Shown: positions 40,576 through 51,031, counted from the first letter of the stretch. The stretch: 64,000 nt of DNA from Jeongeupia naejangsanensis (GCF_016865585.1 NZ_JAESND010000003.1:62001-126000); one strand, 5' to 3'. A program made the numbers and translations. Notes: generated by a model not told the origin, from the letters alone.

Positions 40576-41268
40576 TTACAGTCCGAGTGCCGCGCGCAGC
40601 TCGGCGCGGGCGGGGCCGTAACCGGCCTGGAAGTCGGCGTCGAGGAACAGACGCTGCGCGATCAGCGCGCCGGCGGTACGGCCCATCACCGTGTCGGAGC
40701 GATAGTGGATGCCGCCGACGATGCGGTTTTCGGCATAGGCCGCCGCGCGGGCGAACAGTGCGTCGCGCTGCTCGGGCACCATGCTCGCCAGTACCGTGGC
40801 CATCAGGTAGCCGACGGTCGAATGCCCGGACGGCCAAGCGCCCGAGGTCGAGAGCTTCACCACCGGCTTGATGTCCTTGTTCAGCATGTGCGGGCGCGGC
40901 CGCTTCCAGTAGTCCTTGGCCGGATCGACGACGGCGCCTTCGGTTTCGACCACGCGGGCGAAAAAGTCCGAGAACGCCGGCAGTGCGGCTTCGTTGAACC
41001 TGGGGCCCAGTACGTCGGCAAAACGCCAGACGTTCTCGACCACATCGGCCTTGGCCGCGGCTTCCATCGCCGGCGTGCGCGAGGACTGTATCGTCAGCAG
41101 CTCGGCGATTTCCGCCTTGGTCTGCGCCGAATCGTTCGCCGGCGGCGCCGGCAGGAAACGGGTCAGGTCGACGTCTTTGGCGGTGATGAAGGGCTGGGCG
41201 TCGGCGGCATGGACCGGGGTGAAGCCCAGCGAGGCGAGCAGGGCGAGGGCGGCGAAGGTGAGGCGCAT
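40576..41268 (-). CDS. Secreted class A acid phosphatase / PAP2-family protein
   Basis: The 230-residue protein has a signal peptide (ending VHA) and the three-part acid phosphatase signature: KDYWKRPRP, WPSGHSTVG, and NRIVGGIHYRSD (usually SRxxxGxHxxxD; here Asn-Arg replaces Ser-Arg). These are phosphate-binding and catalytic His elements. It probably hydrolyses phosphomonoesters in the periplasm. It lies upstream of the propeller gene on the same strand, but the AT-rich regulatory stretch between them suggests separate transcription. Confidence 0.88.
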   Translation of the reverse strand: MRLTFAALALLASLGFTPVHAADAQPFITAKDVDLTRFLPAPPANDSAQTKAEIAELLTIQSSRTPAMEAAAKADVVENVWRFADVLGPRFNEAALPAFSDFFARVVETEGAVVDPAKDYWKRPRPHMLNKDIKPVVKLSTSGAWPSGHSTVGYLMATVLASMVPEQRDALFARAAAYAENRIVGGIHYRSDTVMGRTAGALIAQRLFLDADFQAGYGPARAELRAALGL

Positions 41269-41334
41269 GCGGGGTTTCCGGCAGGACGAAAACCCCGCAG
41301 CCTAGGCCTGCGAGATTGCAGACCGATGACCGCG

Positions 41335-42255
<921 letters not shown>

Positions 42256-42365
42256 TGCGGTGTTCCTGTCGGTAAGGGAAAGCGTTCGGGATGCGTATTA
42301 TGCGCGATCGGCCTGTGGCTGGCAGTGCCATGCTGCGGCGGCAGTCGGGCGGACGATGGCCGGGT

Positions 42366-42373
42366 GCTAGAAT
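42366..42373 (+). promoter_or_regulatory. Extended -10 promoter ahead of the S4-domain gene
   Basis: GCTAGAAT, part of TGCTAGAAT, forms an extended -10 at 42366-42373, 32 bases before the ATG. A -35 box is not clear. Confidence 0.4.
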
Positions 42374-42404
42374 CGGGGTTTACGAATCTGCCGCCGGACC
42401 CGCC

Positions 42405-42647
42405 ATGCAAACGCTTGAAGTCGAAATCTACGACGAATACATCGCGCTGAACGATCTCCTGAAACTGTGCGGTGTCGTCGACAGCGGTGCGGCCGGCAAG
42501 GCGCTGGTTGCCAGCGGCGTGGTGATGGTCAACGGCGTTCAGGAACTCAGGAAGACCAACAAGATCCGCCCGGGCATGCAGGTGCAGGTCGAAGACGCGG
42601 TGCTGATCAAGGTGGTCGCGGGCACCGACGCTGTCGCCGACGAATGA
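42405..42647 (+). CDS. S4-domain RNA-binding protein (YbcJ-like)
   Basis: The 80-residue protein consists of a single S4-like alpha-L motif: IALNDLLKLCGVVDSGAAGK, then VMVNGVQELRKTNKIRPGMQV, the pattern of YbcJ and related small RNA-binding proteins. It likely binds structured RNA, possibly in ribosome assembly; the target is unknown. It is divergent from DUF808 and ends ahead of a clean terminator. Confidence 0.85.
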   Translation: MQTLEVEIYDEYIALNDLLKLCGVVDSGAAGKALVASGVVMVNGVQELRKTNKIRPGMQVQVEDAVLIKVVAGTDAVADE

Positions 42648-42661
42648 ACGCAGGACGCAAA

Positions 42662-42694
42662 CAAAACGGCGTGCCCGAGGGCACGCCGTTTTTA
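42662..42694. terminator. Bidirectional terminator
   Basis: AAAACGGCGTGCCC / GGGCACGCCGTTTTT with a short loop lies between the S4-domain gene and the convergent BON lipoprotein gene. Confidence 0.85.
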
Positions 42695-42711
42695 CATGCA
42701 GCAACCGGTGC

Positions 42712-43038
42712 TCAGTTCTTCGGCATCAGGTTGTTGTCGACGTAGCGCACGCCCTTGACCTTCTCGGCGATCATGCCGGCTTGCGCCATGTCCTGGCCGG
42801 TGGCGACGCTGCCGTCGAGCTTCACGTCTTCGCCCTTGCCGGTGACGGCGATGTCAAAGCCCTTCAGCGTCGGGTCGGCGTCGAGCGCGGTCTTCACTGC
42901 AGCGGCGAGTGCGGCGTCCTTCAGCGCGGCCGGTTTTTCGGCGACGGCCGGCGCAGCGGTTTTTTCCGGCGCAGTGCTGCAGGCGGCAAGCGACAGGCCG
43001 AGGACAGCGGCAAGGCCGAGGGTAAGAGCGGTCTTCAT
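42712..43038 (-). CDS. BON-domain lipoprotein
   Basis: The 108-residue protein has a lipoprotein signal with LSLAAC (Cys20), an Ala/Pro/Lys linker, and one BON domain (LAAAVKTALDADPTLKGFDI, VKLDGSVATGQDMAQAGMIA, GVRYVDNNL). BON proteins bind phospholipid or stabilise the outer membrane under stress (OsmY-like). ATG 43038 has AGGAGA eight bases upstream, better than GTG 43044. Confidence 0.87.
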   Translation of the reverse strand: MKTALTLGLAAVLGLSLAACSTAPEKTAAPAVAEKPAALKDAALAAAVKTALDADPTLKGFDIAVTGKGEDVKLDGSVATGQDMAQAGMIAEKVKGVRYVDNNLMPKN

Positions 43039-43293
43039 GGGCACATCTCCTGAGGGTCATTGTTTTCAGGCGCGGAGCGCCCGGTGCCCGCGATTGTGTT
43101 GCCGTTGTGTTTCACGCAGATGAAAAGTCGCCTCGACTTGCCGGCTGTTGCTAGCGCAGCAGCATTGGTGTTGAAAAATCAGCATCCTGCTGGGAAATCA
43201 ACAGACCGAAAGGCCGGATGGCGCGGTTTGTGCGGGTTTTCGTCTGGCATGGCGTTTGCTGATTTGAACGTCCGACCTCACAGGACTGCATTC

Positions 43294-44739
43294 ATGGGCC
43301 ACCCCAGCGTTTACCCGACCGGCGTCACCGTTTACAACCCCGACAAGGCGTGGCCGGGCTATACGGTGCTGCATGCGCCCGATGTCGGCGTCGTGCTGCT
43401 CGACCTGAACGGCCGCGAAGTGCAGGTGTGGAAAGACCTGCAGGGTTTTCCGCCCAAGCTGCTCCCCGGCGGCTTCCTGCTGGCGAGCACAGCCAACCGT
43501 GATCCGAAGCACGCGTTCCAGGACCAGGTCGATCTGGTCCTGGTCGACTGGGATGGCCAGATTGCCTGGCGCTTCAGCCAGCTCGAACAGGTGAGCGATC
43601 CGGGCAGCGAAACCCGCTGGGTCGCGCGCCAGCACCACGACTACCAGCGCGCCGGCAACCCGGTCGGCTACTACGCGCCGGGGCAGACGCCGCAAGTCGA
43701 CGGCGGCAACACCCTGCTGCTGGTGCACGAGGAAGTGCACAACCCGGCGATCTCGGAGCATCTGCTGCTCGACGACCGCATCGTTGAAGTCGACTGGGAC
43801 GGCAAGCTGTTGTGGTCATGGCGCGCCAGCGATCACATCGACGAGCTGGGTTTTTCCGACGCGGCCCGCACGGCGCTGTTCCAGAACCCCAATCTGCGCC
43901 AGCTGGCCGACCGGCAGGTCGGCGACTGGCTGCACATCAATTCGCTCTCGGCACTCGGCCCGAACCGCCATTACGACGCCGGTGACGTCCGCTTCCACCC
44001 GGACAACCTGATCTGGGATGCGCGCGAGGCCAACATCATCGCCATCGTCGACAAGCAGAGCGGCGCCATCGCATGGCGGCTTGGCCCCGATTACGACGGC
44101 AACGACGCCGAGAAAAAGCTCGGCTGGATCATCGGCCAGCACCACGCGCACCTGATCCCGCGCGGCCTGCCCGGCGAGGGCAACCTGCTGGTGTTCGACA
44201 ACGGCGGCTGGGCCGGCTACGGCGCGCCGCACCCGGCGTCGCCGGACGGACTGCAGCACGTGCGCCGTGACTACTCGCGCGTGCTCGAAATCGATCCGGT
44301 GACACTGGACATCGTCTGGCAATACACGCCGGCCGAAGCGGGCTTCGTGATTCCGCTCGACGCCCAGCGCTTCTACAGCCCCTTCGTCAGCAGCGCCCAG
44401 CGCCTGCCCAACGGCAACACGCTGGTTACCGAGGGCAGCAACGGCCGGATTTTCGAAGTCACCGCCGACCACGAGCTGGTGTGGGAATACCTCAGCCCCT
44501 ATCAGGGCAAGACTTACCCGCTGCATCTGGTCTACCGCGCCTACCGTGCACCGTACGACTGGGTGCCGCAGCTGGCCAAACCGGTGGAAACGGCCGTCGA
44601 ACGGCTGGTCCCGGCCTCGTTCCGCGTCCCCGGCGCCGCAAACGAGCGGCGGCGCGAAGTGACGGTACAGGGCGTGCAGGCCGGCGTGCCGGATTCGGCG
44701 TTTTGCGTTGCCACGCGCGAGGAGGCGGGCGGGCGCTGA
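43294..44739 (+). CDS. Arylsulfotransferase (ASST)-family protein
   Basis: This 481-residue propeller-type protein matches the ASST family (PF05935), with conserved VTVYNPDKAWPGYTVLH, HHDYQRAGNPVGYY, WLHINSLSALGPNRHYDAGD (including the catalytic-type His in an HxNS context) and QHHAHLIPRGLPGEGNLLVFDNGG. ASST enzymes transfer sulfate between phenols via a sulfohistidine. No signal peptide is visible from ATG 43294 (preceded by AGGA), so either it is cytoplasmic or the start is further up; an upstream in-frame extension from 43060 is not signal-like. Confidence 0.82.
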   Translation: MGHPSVYPTGVTVYNPDKAWPGYTVLHAPDVGVVLLDLNGREVQVWKDLQGFPPKLLPGGFLLASTANRDPKHAFQDQVDLVLVDWDGQIAWRFSQLEQVSDPGSETRWVARQHHDYQRAGNPVGYYAPGQTPQVDGGNTLLLVHEEVHNPAISEHLLLDDRIVEVDWDGKLLWSWRASDHIDELGFSDAARTALFQNPNLRQLADRQVGDWLHINSLSALGPNRHYDAGDVRFHPDNLIWDAREANIIAIVDKQSGAIAWRLGPDYDGNDAEKKLGWIIGQHHAHLIPRGLPGEGNLLVFDNGGWAGYGAPHPASPDGLQHVRRDYSRVLEIDPVTLDIVWQYTPAEAGFVIPLDAQRFYSPFVSSAQRLPNGNTLVTEGSNGRIFEVTADHELVWEYLSPYQGKTYPLHLVYRAYRAPYDWVPQLAKPVETAVERLVPASFRVPGAANERRREVTVQGVQAGVPDSAFCVATREEAGGR

Positions 44740-44771
44740 GGGTTAAGGCAGAGATCATCGGCATGCATGGC

Positions 44772-44801
44772 GGGCGCCCGACTTAGGCCGGGCGCCTTTT
44801 G
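44772..44801 (+). terminator. Terminator after the ASST-like gene
   Basis: The stem GGCGCCCG / CGGGCGCC with loop ACTTAGGC, followed by TTTTGC, lies 34 bases after the stop. Confidence 0.7.
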
Positions 44802-44841
44802 CTTCGTGGCATATATTTGTTGAACATCCAGTTCGCACGAG

Positions 44842-45733
44842 ATGCCGATGATTCGAATGATCGGTTTGGCCGTTTTCGGGCTTACCTTTGCCAATGCTGG
44901 CGCTATAGGTGAAGCCGATGTCGGGACTTATGAGTCGCTGGGGCACGGGCGGGCCCCCGGTGAGATTTACTTTTTGGCTCAGGCGCAAGGCGGTTGGTCT
45001 ATTGAGCAAAAAAGCGCCGATGGCTCGTGGCGAAAGTTGTGCGGGGGCGATTGTATTTTTCGTCAAGCAGACTCAAAAGAATTAGAGCCGCTTTTTGCAA
45101 AAAATTGCGCTCGCGGGGTCGCTCCGGTGCATTAGCAATGAGGTGCTGGCGTTCTGCGCTTACCGGTTTGAGCAAATGCCCAATTACGAAGGCCGTGCTT
45201 TGCTTGATCTGCGTGAGTCCACGCGCGCACCGGTTACCTTGAAAAAAGGCTGGACCTATCTCGCTTCGCCGATGCCGGCGGGCTATGCAGCCATGGGTAA
45301 GCCGCCGGCCTACGGGCCCAAGTTAGGGGCTTGGGATTTCGTGGTCACCATTGAAAGGGCTGGTTCGGCCAGTTCGCCGCTTACAAGGCGCAGCTATTGT
45401 ATGCCGATGGAAGTTGCGCAATCGCGTTACTGGTTGAACCCATCGCTGGCGGATGACGGTGGGTTATCGAGTCGACCTCCGTCGGTTTGCACCGTATCTG
45501 ACATCAAGCAGGCGATCATCGATACGAGTGCGAGCGCCTCTTGGCGTCAAAAGTGTCAGGCCGATGGGATCAATATGGAGGTCTCGACAGAGAACACGGT
45601 TGCGTCTGAGCGAATCGTATCGGTACAACGCATGGTCATGATGAAGGGGGGCCGGGTTAGCGAGCGCACAACAACGACCAGTGTCGCCGAGTATGTTGGT
45701 CCCTGTACTGACAAGACCCCCTCTTGGCAATAG
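44842..45733 (+). pseudogene. Secreted orphan protein interrupted by a frameshift at an A6 tract
   Basis: The first frame (44842-45135, 97 residues) starts with a signal peptide (MIGLAVFGLTFANAGA) and a Cys-rich segment (WRKLCGGDC). It runs into a stop just after a run of six A at 45099-45104. A second frame, open from 45086 to 45733, continues with plausible protein sequence (FCAYRFEQMPNYEG, LKKGWTYLASPMPAG, CTVSDIKQAIID, YVGPC). Removing one A joins both into a single 296-residue secreted protein. It may be a pseudogene, a phase-variable gene or a sequencing error; a separate second gene starting at TTG 45095 is less likely. GC is lower than in neighbours. No family is recognised. Confidence 0.55.
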
Positions 45734-45763
45734 CTCGTTCGGGCTCGAACGCTTGTCGCGTAG

Positions 45764-46255
45764 TTATCCCACCGCCTCCCGCCACGTCAGCCAAACCCGC
45801 AAATCGAATTCCAGCTGGTGATAATCCGGCTCCATATGGCAGCAGAGCTGGTAGAAGGCCTTGTTGTGGTCCTTCTCCTTCAGATGCGCCAGTTCGTGCG
45901 AGACGATCATCGACAGGAATTCGCCCGGCGCGTCGCGAAACAGCGTGGCGACGCGGATTTCGTTCTTGCGCTTGAGCTTGCCGCCCTGCACCCGGCTGGC
46001 AAAGGTGTTGGTGCCCAGCGTGCCGGCCAGTAGCCCCAGCGCGTTGTCGTACTGGATCTTGGCCAGAGGCGGGGCGTTCTTCAGGTAGCGCTGTTTGCGC
46101 TCGGTCACGTAGTCGTACAGCGCGCGGTCGGTCTGCACCGGGTTGCGTTGCGGGTATTTGCGTTCGAGCTTGAGGCCGAGCTCGCCCGAGTCGAGCAGGG
46201 CGCCGACCTGGTCGACGAGCTGGGCCGGGTAGCCGGCGAGGTAGGGGAAGTCCAT
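45764..46255 (-). CDS. YgjP-like metallopeptidase
   Basis: The 163-residue protein has the zinc-protease motif SHELAHLKEKDH near residue 120, with the third ligand candidate His in CCHMEP, matching the YgjP/WLM-like family (PF01863). It is cytoplasmic with no signal peptide. The substrate is unknown. It is followed on the same strand by nothing closer than the frameshifted orphan, which is convergent. Confidence 0.82.
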   Translation of the reverse strand: MDFPYLAGYPAQLVDQVGALLDSGELGLKLERKYPQRNPVQTDRALYDYVTERKQRYLKNAPPLAKIQYDNALGLLAGTLGTNTFASRVQGGKLKRKNEIRVATLFRDAPGEFLSMIVSHELAHLKEKDHNKAFYQLCCHMEPDYHQLEFDLRVWLTWREAVG

Positions 46256-46311
46256 GCGCCGATTAAACCACGACCGGGTGGCGTCCGGCCGTGGTGAACA
46301 TGTAGCCGCGT

Positions 46312-47688
46312 TCAGCGGGCGAGCTGCAGCAGCAGACCGGTGACGGCGCACGCGGCGATCACGTGGATGACGTTGCGCTTGAAGCGGAACAGCGCGATCG
46401 CCGCTGCAAGTGCAATCAGCGCCGAGATCCAGTCGAAACGGCCTTCGAACCCGGCCGGCCACAGCACGTGATAACCGAAGAACAGCGCCAGATTGACGAT
46501 GACGCCGACGACGGCGGCAGTGATCGCCGTCAGCGGTGCGGTGAACTTCAGGTCGTCGTGCGTCGATTCGATCAGCGGCCCGCCGGCAAGGATGAACACG
46601 AAGGACGGCAGGAAGGTGAACCAGGTGACCAGCGTCGCGGCAAACGCGCCGGCGACAAAGGCCAGATCGGCGCCGAAGTGCGCCTGTACATAGCCGCCGA
46701 CAAAACCGACAAAGGCGACGACCATGATCAGCGGCCCCGGCGTGGTTTCGCCGAGCGCCAGGCCGTCGATCATCTGTGCCGGCGTCAGCCAGCCGTAGTG
46801 GCTCACCGCGCCCTGGTACACATACGGCAGCACCGCGTAGGCGCCGCCGAAGGTCAGCAGCGCGGCTTTGGTGAAGAACCAGCCCATCTGCGTGTACGCG
46901 TGCGCCCAGCCGAAGCCGGCGGTCAGCAGCGCCATCGGCAGTGCCCACAGCAGGCCGCCGACGAGGGCGACGCGGATCAGCCCGGCCCAGCGGAAGCGGG
47001 CATGCGCGGGTGTCGGGGTGTCGTCGTCGATCAGCGCCGGGCCGTAGGACTTGCTGCCCGGGCCATGGCCGCCACCGGCACGGAAGGTGGAAGGCGAAAT
47101 CCGCCCGCCGACGTAGCCGATCAGCGCCGCCGCGGCGACGATCGCAGGAAACGGCAGCTTGAGCGCGAAGATCGCCACAAAGGCCAGTGCGGCGATGATC
47201 CACAGCGTCCGGTTCTTCAGCGCCCGGCCGCCGATCCGGTGCGCGGCGTGCAGCACGATGGCGGTCACCGCCGGCTTGATGCCGTAGAACAGCCCGGCGA
47301 CCAGCGGCACCTTGCCGAAGGCGATGTAGACCCAGGACAGCGCGATCAGGATCAGCAATGATGGCAGCACGAACAGCGCGCCGGCGACGATGCCGCCACG
47401 CGTCCTGTGCATCAGCCAGCCGATGTAGGTCGCCAGCTGCTGGGCTTCGGGGCCCGGCAGCACCATGCAGTAGTTCAGCGCGTGCAGGAAGCGCCGCTCG
47501 GAAATCCACCGCCGGCACTCGACCAGTTCCTGATGCATGATCGCGATTTGCCCGGCCGGGCCGCCGAAGCTGATGAAACCGAGCTTGAGCCAGAACAGCA
47601 GCGCCTGCCAGAAGCTGACGTCGGCGGGACGGTCGGTGACCGGCGGGGCGGCGGGGGGATCGGTGATCGTCGGATCGGCGCGGTGCAT
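46312..47688 (-). CDS. chrA: Chromate transporter ChrA
   Basis: This 458-residue two-domain membrane protein exports chromate. Each half has a ChrA repeat: FWLKLGFISFGGPAGQIAIM with LVECRRWISERRFLHALNYC and MVLPGPEAQQLATYIGW, then FFTKAALLTFGGAYAVLPYV with LGETTPGPLIMVVAFVGFVGG. ATG 47688 begins after a short proline-rich stretch; the frame to 47829 is not conserved. It lies next to the YgjP-like gene, 56 bases apart on the same strand. Confidence 0.92.
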   Translation of the reverse strand: MHRADPTITDPPAAPPVTDRPADVSFWQALLFWLKLGFISFGGPAGQIAIMHQELVECRRWISERRFLHALNYCMVLPGPEAQQLATYIGWLMHRTRGGIVAGALFVLPSLLILIALSWVYIAFGKVPLVAGLFYGIKPAVTAIVLHAAHRIGGRALKNRTLWIIAALAFVAIFALKLPFPAIVAAAALIGYVGGRISPSTFRAGGGHGPGSKSYGPALIDDDTPTPAHARFRWAGLIRVALVGGLLWALPMALLTAGFGWAHAYTQMGWFFTKAALLTFGGAYAVLPYVYQGAVSHYGWLTPAQMIDGLALGETTPGPLIMVVAFVGFVGGYVQAHFGADLAFVAGAFAATLVTWFTFLPSFVFILAGGPLIESTHDDLKFTAPLTAITAAVVGVIVNLALFFGYHVLWPAGFEGRFDWISALIALAAAIALFRFKRNVIHVIAACAVTGLLLQLAR

Positions 47689-47861
47689 CGGTTTCTCGGC
47701 TGGTCGGCGGGCGCCGAAGTATAGATGGCAAGCTGTTGCATCGCACAACGGCTTCATCCGCCCGGACGTGAATCGTTGCGCGGATGTCGCCGGGCGGCGC
47801 TGCCAGCCCCTGCGGGGCATCCGGTACAATGACCGGTTTTACGCCGTCCCTGCGCCCTGCC

Positions 47862-49487
47862 ATGTTGCGACTCACCGAAATCAAGCTGCCCCTGAACCAT
47901 GCCGAGGATGAACTGCGCGCTGCCGTGCTCGCCAAGCTCGGCATCAAGCCGGCCGAGCTGATCGATTTCAGCGTGTTCCAGCGGGCGTACGACGCGCGCA
48001 AGAAGGCCAACATCCTGCAGGTCTACTCGCTCGATTGCGAAGTGCGCAACGAGGCCGCGCTGCTCAAGCGCTTTGCCAATGATCGCAATGTTCAGCCGAC
48101 GCCGGACATGGCCTACCGCTTCGTCGCGCAGGCACCGGCCAATATCCCGAAGCGGCCGCTTGTGGTCGGCTTCGGCCCTTGCGGCCTGTTCGCGGCGCTG
48201 GTGCTGGCGCAGATGGGCTTCAGGCCCATCGTGCTCGAACGCGGCAAGGCGGTGCGCGAGCGCACCAAGGACACCTGGGGACTGTGGCGCAAGCGCGAGC
48301 TGAACCCGGATTCGAACGTGCAGTTCGGCGAAGGCGGTGCCGGTACGTTCTCGGACGGCAAGCTCTACAGCCAGATTCGCGATCCGCGCTTCCTCGGCCG
48401 CAAGGTGATCAAGGAGTTCGTCGAGGCCGGTGCGCCGGAGGAGATCGCCTACGTCAGCAAGCCGCACATCGGCACGTTCCGGCTGGTGAGCATGATCGAA
48501 CAGATGCGCGAGAAGATCATCGCGCTCGGCGGCGAGATCCGCTTCAACAGCCGGGTTCAGGACCTGATCCTCGAACCGGCAGGGGACGATCCGCGGCAGA
48601 TCCGCGGCGTCGTACTTGCCGACGGTTCGACCATCGAGTCGGACCACGTGGTGCTGGCGCTCGGCCACAGCGCGCGCGATACCTTCGAGATGCTGCACGG
48701 TCACGGCGTGTTCATGGAGGCCAAGCCGTTCTCGGTCGGCTTCCGGATCGAACACCCGCAATCGGTGATCGACGCCGCGCGCTTCGGTCCGTCCGCCGGC
48801 CACCCGATACTCGGCGCCGCCGACTACAAGCTGGTGCATCACGCCAGCAACGGCCGCACCGTCTACAGCTTCTGCATGTGCCCGGGCGGTACCGTCGTCG
48901 CGGCGACCAGCGAGGAAGGCCGTGTCGTCACCAACGGCATGAGCCAGTACTCCCGCAATGAGCGCAATGCCAACTCGGGCTTTGTCGTCGGCATCGATCC
49001 GAAGGACTACCCGGGCGGCGTGCTGGCCGGGATCGAATTCCAGCGCCAGCTCGAAGCCAGAGCCTTCGTTGTCGGCGGCAGCAACTACAACGCGCCGGCG
49101 CAGCTGGTGGGGGACTTCCTTGAAGGCCGCGCATCGACCGACGCCGGTTCGGTTACGCCGTCGTATACCCCGGGTGTGACGTGGACCGATCTGGCGCAAA
49201 CGCTGCCGGCGTACGCGATCGAGGCGATGCGCGAGGCGATTCCGGCGTTCGACCGGCAGATCAAGGGTTACTCGATGGCCGATGCGGTGCTGACCGGTGT
49301 CGAGACGCGCACCAGCGCGCCGCTGCGCATCACCCGCGGCAAAGAAAACTACCAGAGCCTGAACGTGCGCGGTCTGTTCCCGGCCGGCGAAGGCGCCGGT
49401 TACGCCGGCGGCATCCTGTCGGCCGGCGTCGACGGCATCGAGGTTGCCGAAGCGGTGGCGCTGGCGATGACCGGAGCACAGGCATGA
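47862..49487 (+). CDS. FAD-dependent oxidoreductase (COG2509 type)
   Basis: The 541-residue flavoprotein has an N-terminal extension with a DUF-like fold (LRLTEIKLPLNHAEDELRAA), then the FAD-binding VVGFGPCGLFAALVLAQMG and LERGKAVRER. FGEGGAGTFSDGKLYS and the C-terminal FPAGEGAGYAGGILSAGVDG follow. Family members are poorly characterised; the GEGAGYAGGI block contacts FAD. A TACAAT hexamer lies at 47825-47830. Its stop overlaps the start of a flavin reductase-like gene (ATGA), suggesting a functional link. Confidence 0.88.
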   Translation: MLRLTEIKLPLNHAEDELRAAVLAKLGIKPAELIDFSVFQRAYDARKKANILQVYSLDCEVRNEAALLKRFANDRNVQPTPDMAYRFVAQAPANIPKRPLVVGFGPCGLFAALVLAQMGFRPIVLERGKAVRERTKDTWGLWRKRELNPDSNVQFGEGGAGTFSDGKLYSQIRDPRFLGRKVIKEFVEAGAPEEIAYVSKPHIGTFRLVSMIEQMREKIIALGGEIRFNSRVQDLILEPAGDDPRQIRGVVLADGSTIESDHVVLALGHSARDTFEMLHGHGVFMEAKPFSVGFRIEHPQSVIDAARFGPSAGHPILGAADYKLVHHASNGRTVYSFCMCPGGTVVAATSEEGRVVTNGMSQYSRNERNANSGFVVGIDPKDYPGGVLAGIEFQRQLEARAFVVGGSNYNAPAQLVGDFLEGRASTDAGSVTPSYTPGVTWTDLAQTLPAYAIEAMREAIPAFDRQIKGYSMADAVLTGVETRTSAPLRITRGKENYQSLNVRGLFPAGEGAGYAGGILSAGVDGIEVAEAVALAMTGAQA

Positions 49488-50059
49488 GCGCGCCGGTCGA
49501 AGTGCCACTGAAGGATGCCTACAAGCTGCTCACCCACGGCCCGACCGTGCTGGTCAGCAGCGCCCACGGCGACGCCCGCAACGTGATGACCGCGGCGTGG
49601 AACACCGTGCTCGATTTCGATCCACCCAAGCTCGTCGTTGTCATCGACAAGCACACGTATACGCGCGGGCTGATCGAAGCCAGCGGCGAACTGGTGGTGC
49701 AGGTCCCGACGCGCGATCAGGCGGCGCTGGCCTACGCGCTTGGCAACGAATCGGGCCGTGACGGCGACAAGTTCGCCCGCCACGGCATCAAGACCTTTGC
49801 CGGCAGCAAGGTTGGCGCGCCGCTGCTCGAAGGCTGCCATGCGTGGCTCGAGTGCCGGGTGATCCCGGAGCCGCACAACCAGCAGACCTACGACCTGTTC
49901 ATCGTCGAAGTCGTTGCCGCGTGGGCCAATCCGGCGGTGTACCGCGACGGCCGCTGGCTGGATGCGCCCGAGCAACCGGGCAGCATCCACCACGTGGCCG
50001 GCGGCGCGTTCTTCGAGGCCGGCGGCATGTTCAGCGTCGCCGGCGAAACGCTGGGCTGA
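49484..50059 (+). CDS. Flavin reductase-like (flavoredoxin family) protein
   Basis: This 191-residue FMN-binding split-barrel protein opens with LTHGPTVLVSSAHGDARNVMTAAW and continues with LVVVIDKHTYTRGLIEASGE, typical of the flavin-reductase-like domain. It probably binds FMN and shuttles electrons. The ATG overlaps the stop of the FAD oxidoreductase gene, so the pair is coupled; the flavoredoxin could be the electron partner (inference). Confidence 0.85.
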   Translation: MSAPVEVPLKDAYKLLTHGPTVLVSSAHGDARNVMTAAWNTVLDFDPPKLVVVIDKHTYTRGLIEASGELVVQVPTRDQAALAYALGNESGRDGDKFARHGIKTFAGSKVGAPLLEGCHAWLECRVIPEPHNQQTYDLFIVEVVAAWANPAVYRDGRWLDAPEQPGSIHHVAGGAFFEAGGMFSVAGETLG

Positions 50060-50161
50060 CCGTTCCGGCTGTCATTGCGCACAGTCGCGCTGCGGATCGG
50101 TTCTACCGGCCCGGCGCGCGGCTGCCTATCGTTGGCACACACCAACGACAAGGAGACGACG

Positions 50162-50899
50162 ATGACATCATGCACACTGTGGATCGCCCTGATGCTGGCG
50201 CTCGGCGCTGGCGGCCCGGTGCTGGCCAGGGCACCCAAGCAGAAAGCGCCGGCACAGGCCGAGGCGCCCAAACCGGCATTCACCGCCGTGTCGTTCACCA
50301 CCGATGACGGCATCAAGCTCGACGGCCGGCGCTATGGCAAGGGCGGGTCGTGGATTATCCTCTCGCACCAGTCCAACCGTGATCAGGCCGCCTGGGAGGA
50401 TTTCGCCGCCGCGCTCGCCAAGGACGGTTATACGGTGCTGAGCTACGATTTCCGCGGTTATGGCGCGTCGCAGGGCAAGCAGGGGCCGGCAGGCAATGTC
50501 AGCGACCTGAACGCGGCCATCGCCTATGCGCGTACGCAAGGCGCACAGCGCTTCGGTCTGGTCGGTGCCAGCATGGGTGCAATGGCAACGGTGCCGGTGG
50601 CGGTCGCGGCCTCGCCGCAGGCGGTGGTGCTGCTGTCGATCGCACCGTCCTACGGCAGTCTGGTGGTCAGGGACGATGACCTGAAGGCGCTGGCGGCGCC
50701 GAGGCTGTTCGTCAGCGCGAAGTACGACGGCTCGCATGCCGATACCGAACGCATGGCCGCAACGGCCGGTGTTGCAGACACGCTGATCGTGTCGAAAGGC
50801 GGTGGCCACGGTGTCGACATTTTCGGCAGCGCCGATGGCGCAGCAATCCAGCAGAAAGTGGTCGCTTTCCTCGAAACCAACGTGCCGCCGGCGAAGTAG
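50162..50899 (+). CDS. Secreted alpha/beta hydrolase
   Basis: The 245-residue protein has a signal peptide (cleavage near VLA, residue 22), then a serine hydrolase fold. The oxyanion strand is IILSHQSNRDQ, the nucleophile elbow is GASMG, the Asp strand is LFVSAKYDGSH, and the catalytic His is in GGHGVDIF. Its substrate is not evident. AAGGAG lies seven bases before the ATG. A terminator follows. Confidence 0.83.
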   Translation: MTSCTLWIALMLALGAGGPVLARAPKQKAPAQAEAPKPAFTAVSFTTDDGIKLDGRRYGKGGSWIILSHQSNRDQAAWEDFAAALAKDGYTVLSYDFRGYGASQGKQGPAGNVSDLNAAIAYARTQGAQRFGLVGASMGAMATVPVAVAASPQAVVLLSIAPSYGSLVVRDDDLKALAAPRLFVSAKYDGSHADTERMAATAGVADTLIVSKGGGHGVDIFGSADGAAIQQKVVAFLETNVPPAK

Positions 50900-50914
50900 T
50901 CTGGTCGAAACCAC

Positions 50915-50947
50915 AGAAAAAAAGCCGCCCCTGTGGGCGGCTTTTTC
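50915..50947. terminator. Bidirectional terminator after the hydrolase gene
   Basis: AAAAAAAGCCGCCC / GGGCGGCTTTTT with loop CTGT follows the hydrolase stop and faces the convergent methyltransferase gene. Confidence 0.85.
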
Positions 50948-51031
50948 TATCGAAGCGGCTGGGAAAGCCCAGCGCAGCGTTGCTGACAAGGCAAGCGTGT
51001 ACGTAGCCAGTAGGGCTTTGCCAGTCGCGCC

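Noticed and set aside
45095-45733. A separate 212-residue gene starting at TTG 45095
   Set aside because: There is no ribosome binding site and the sequence continues the upstream secreted protein if one A is removed; kept as part of the frameshifted gene.
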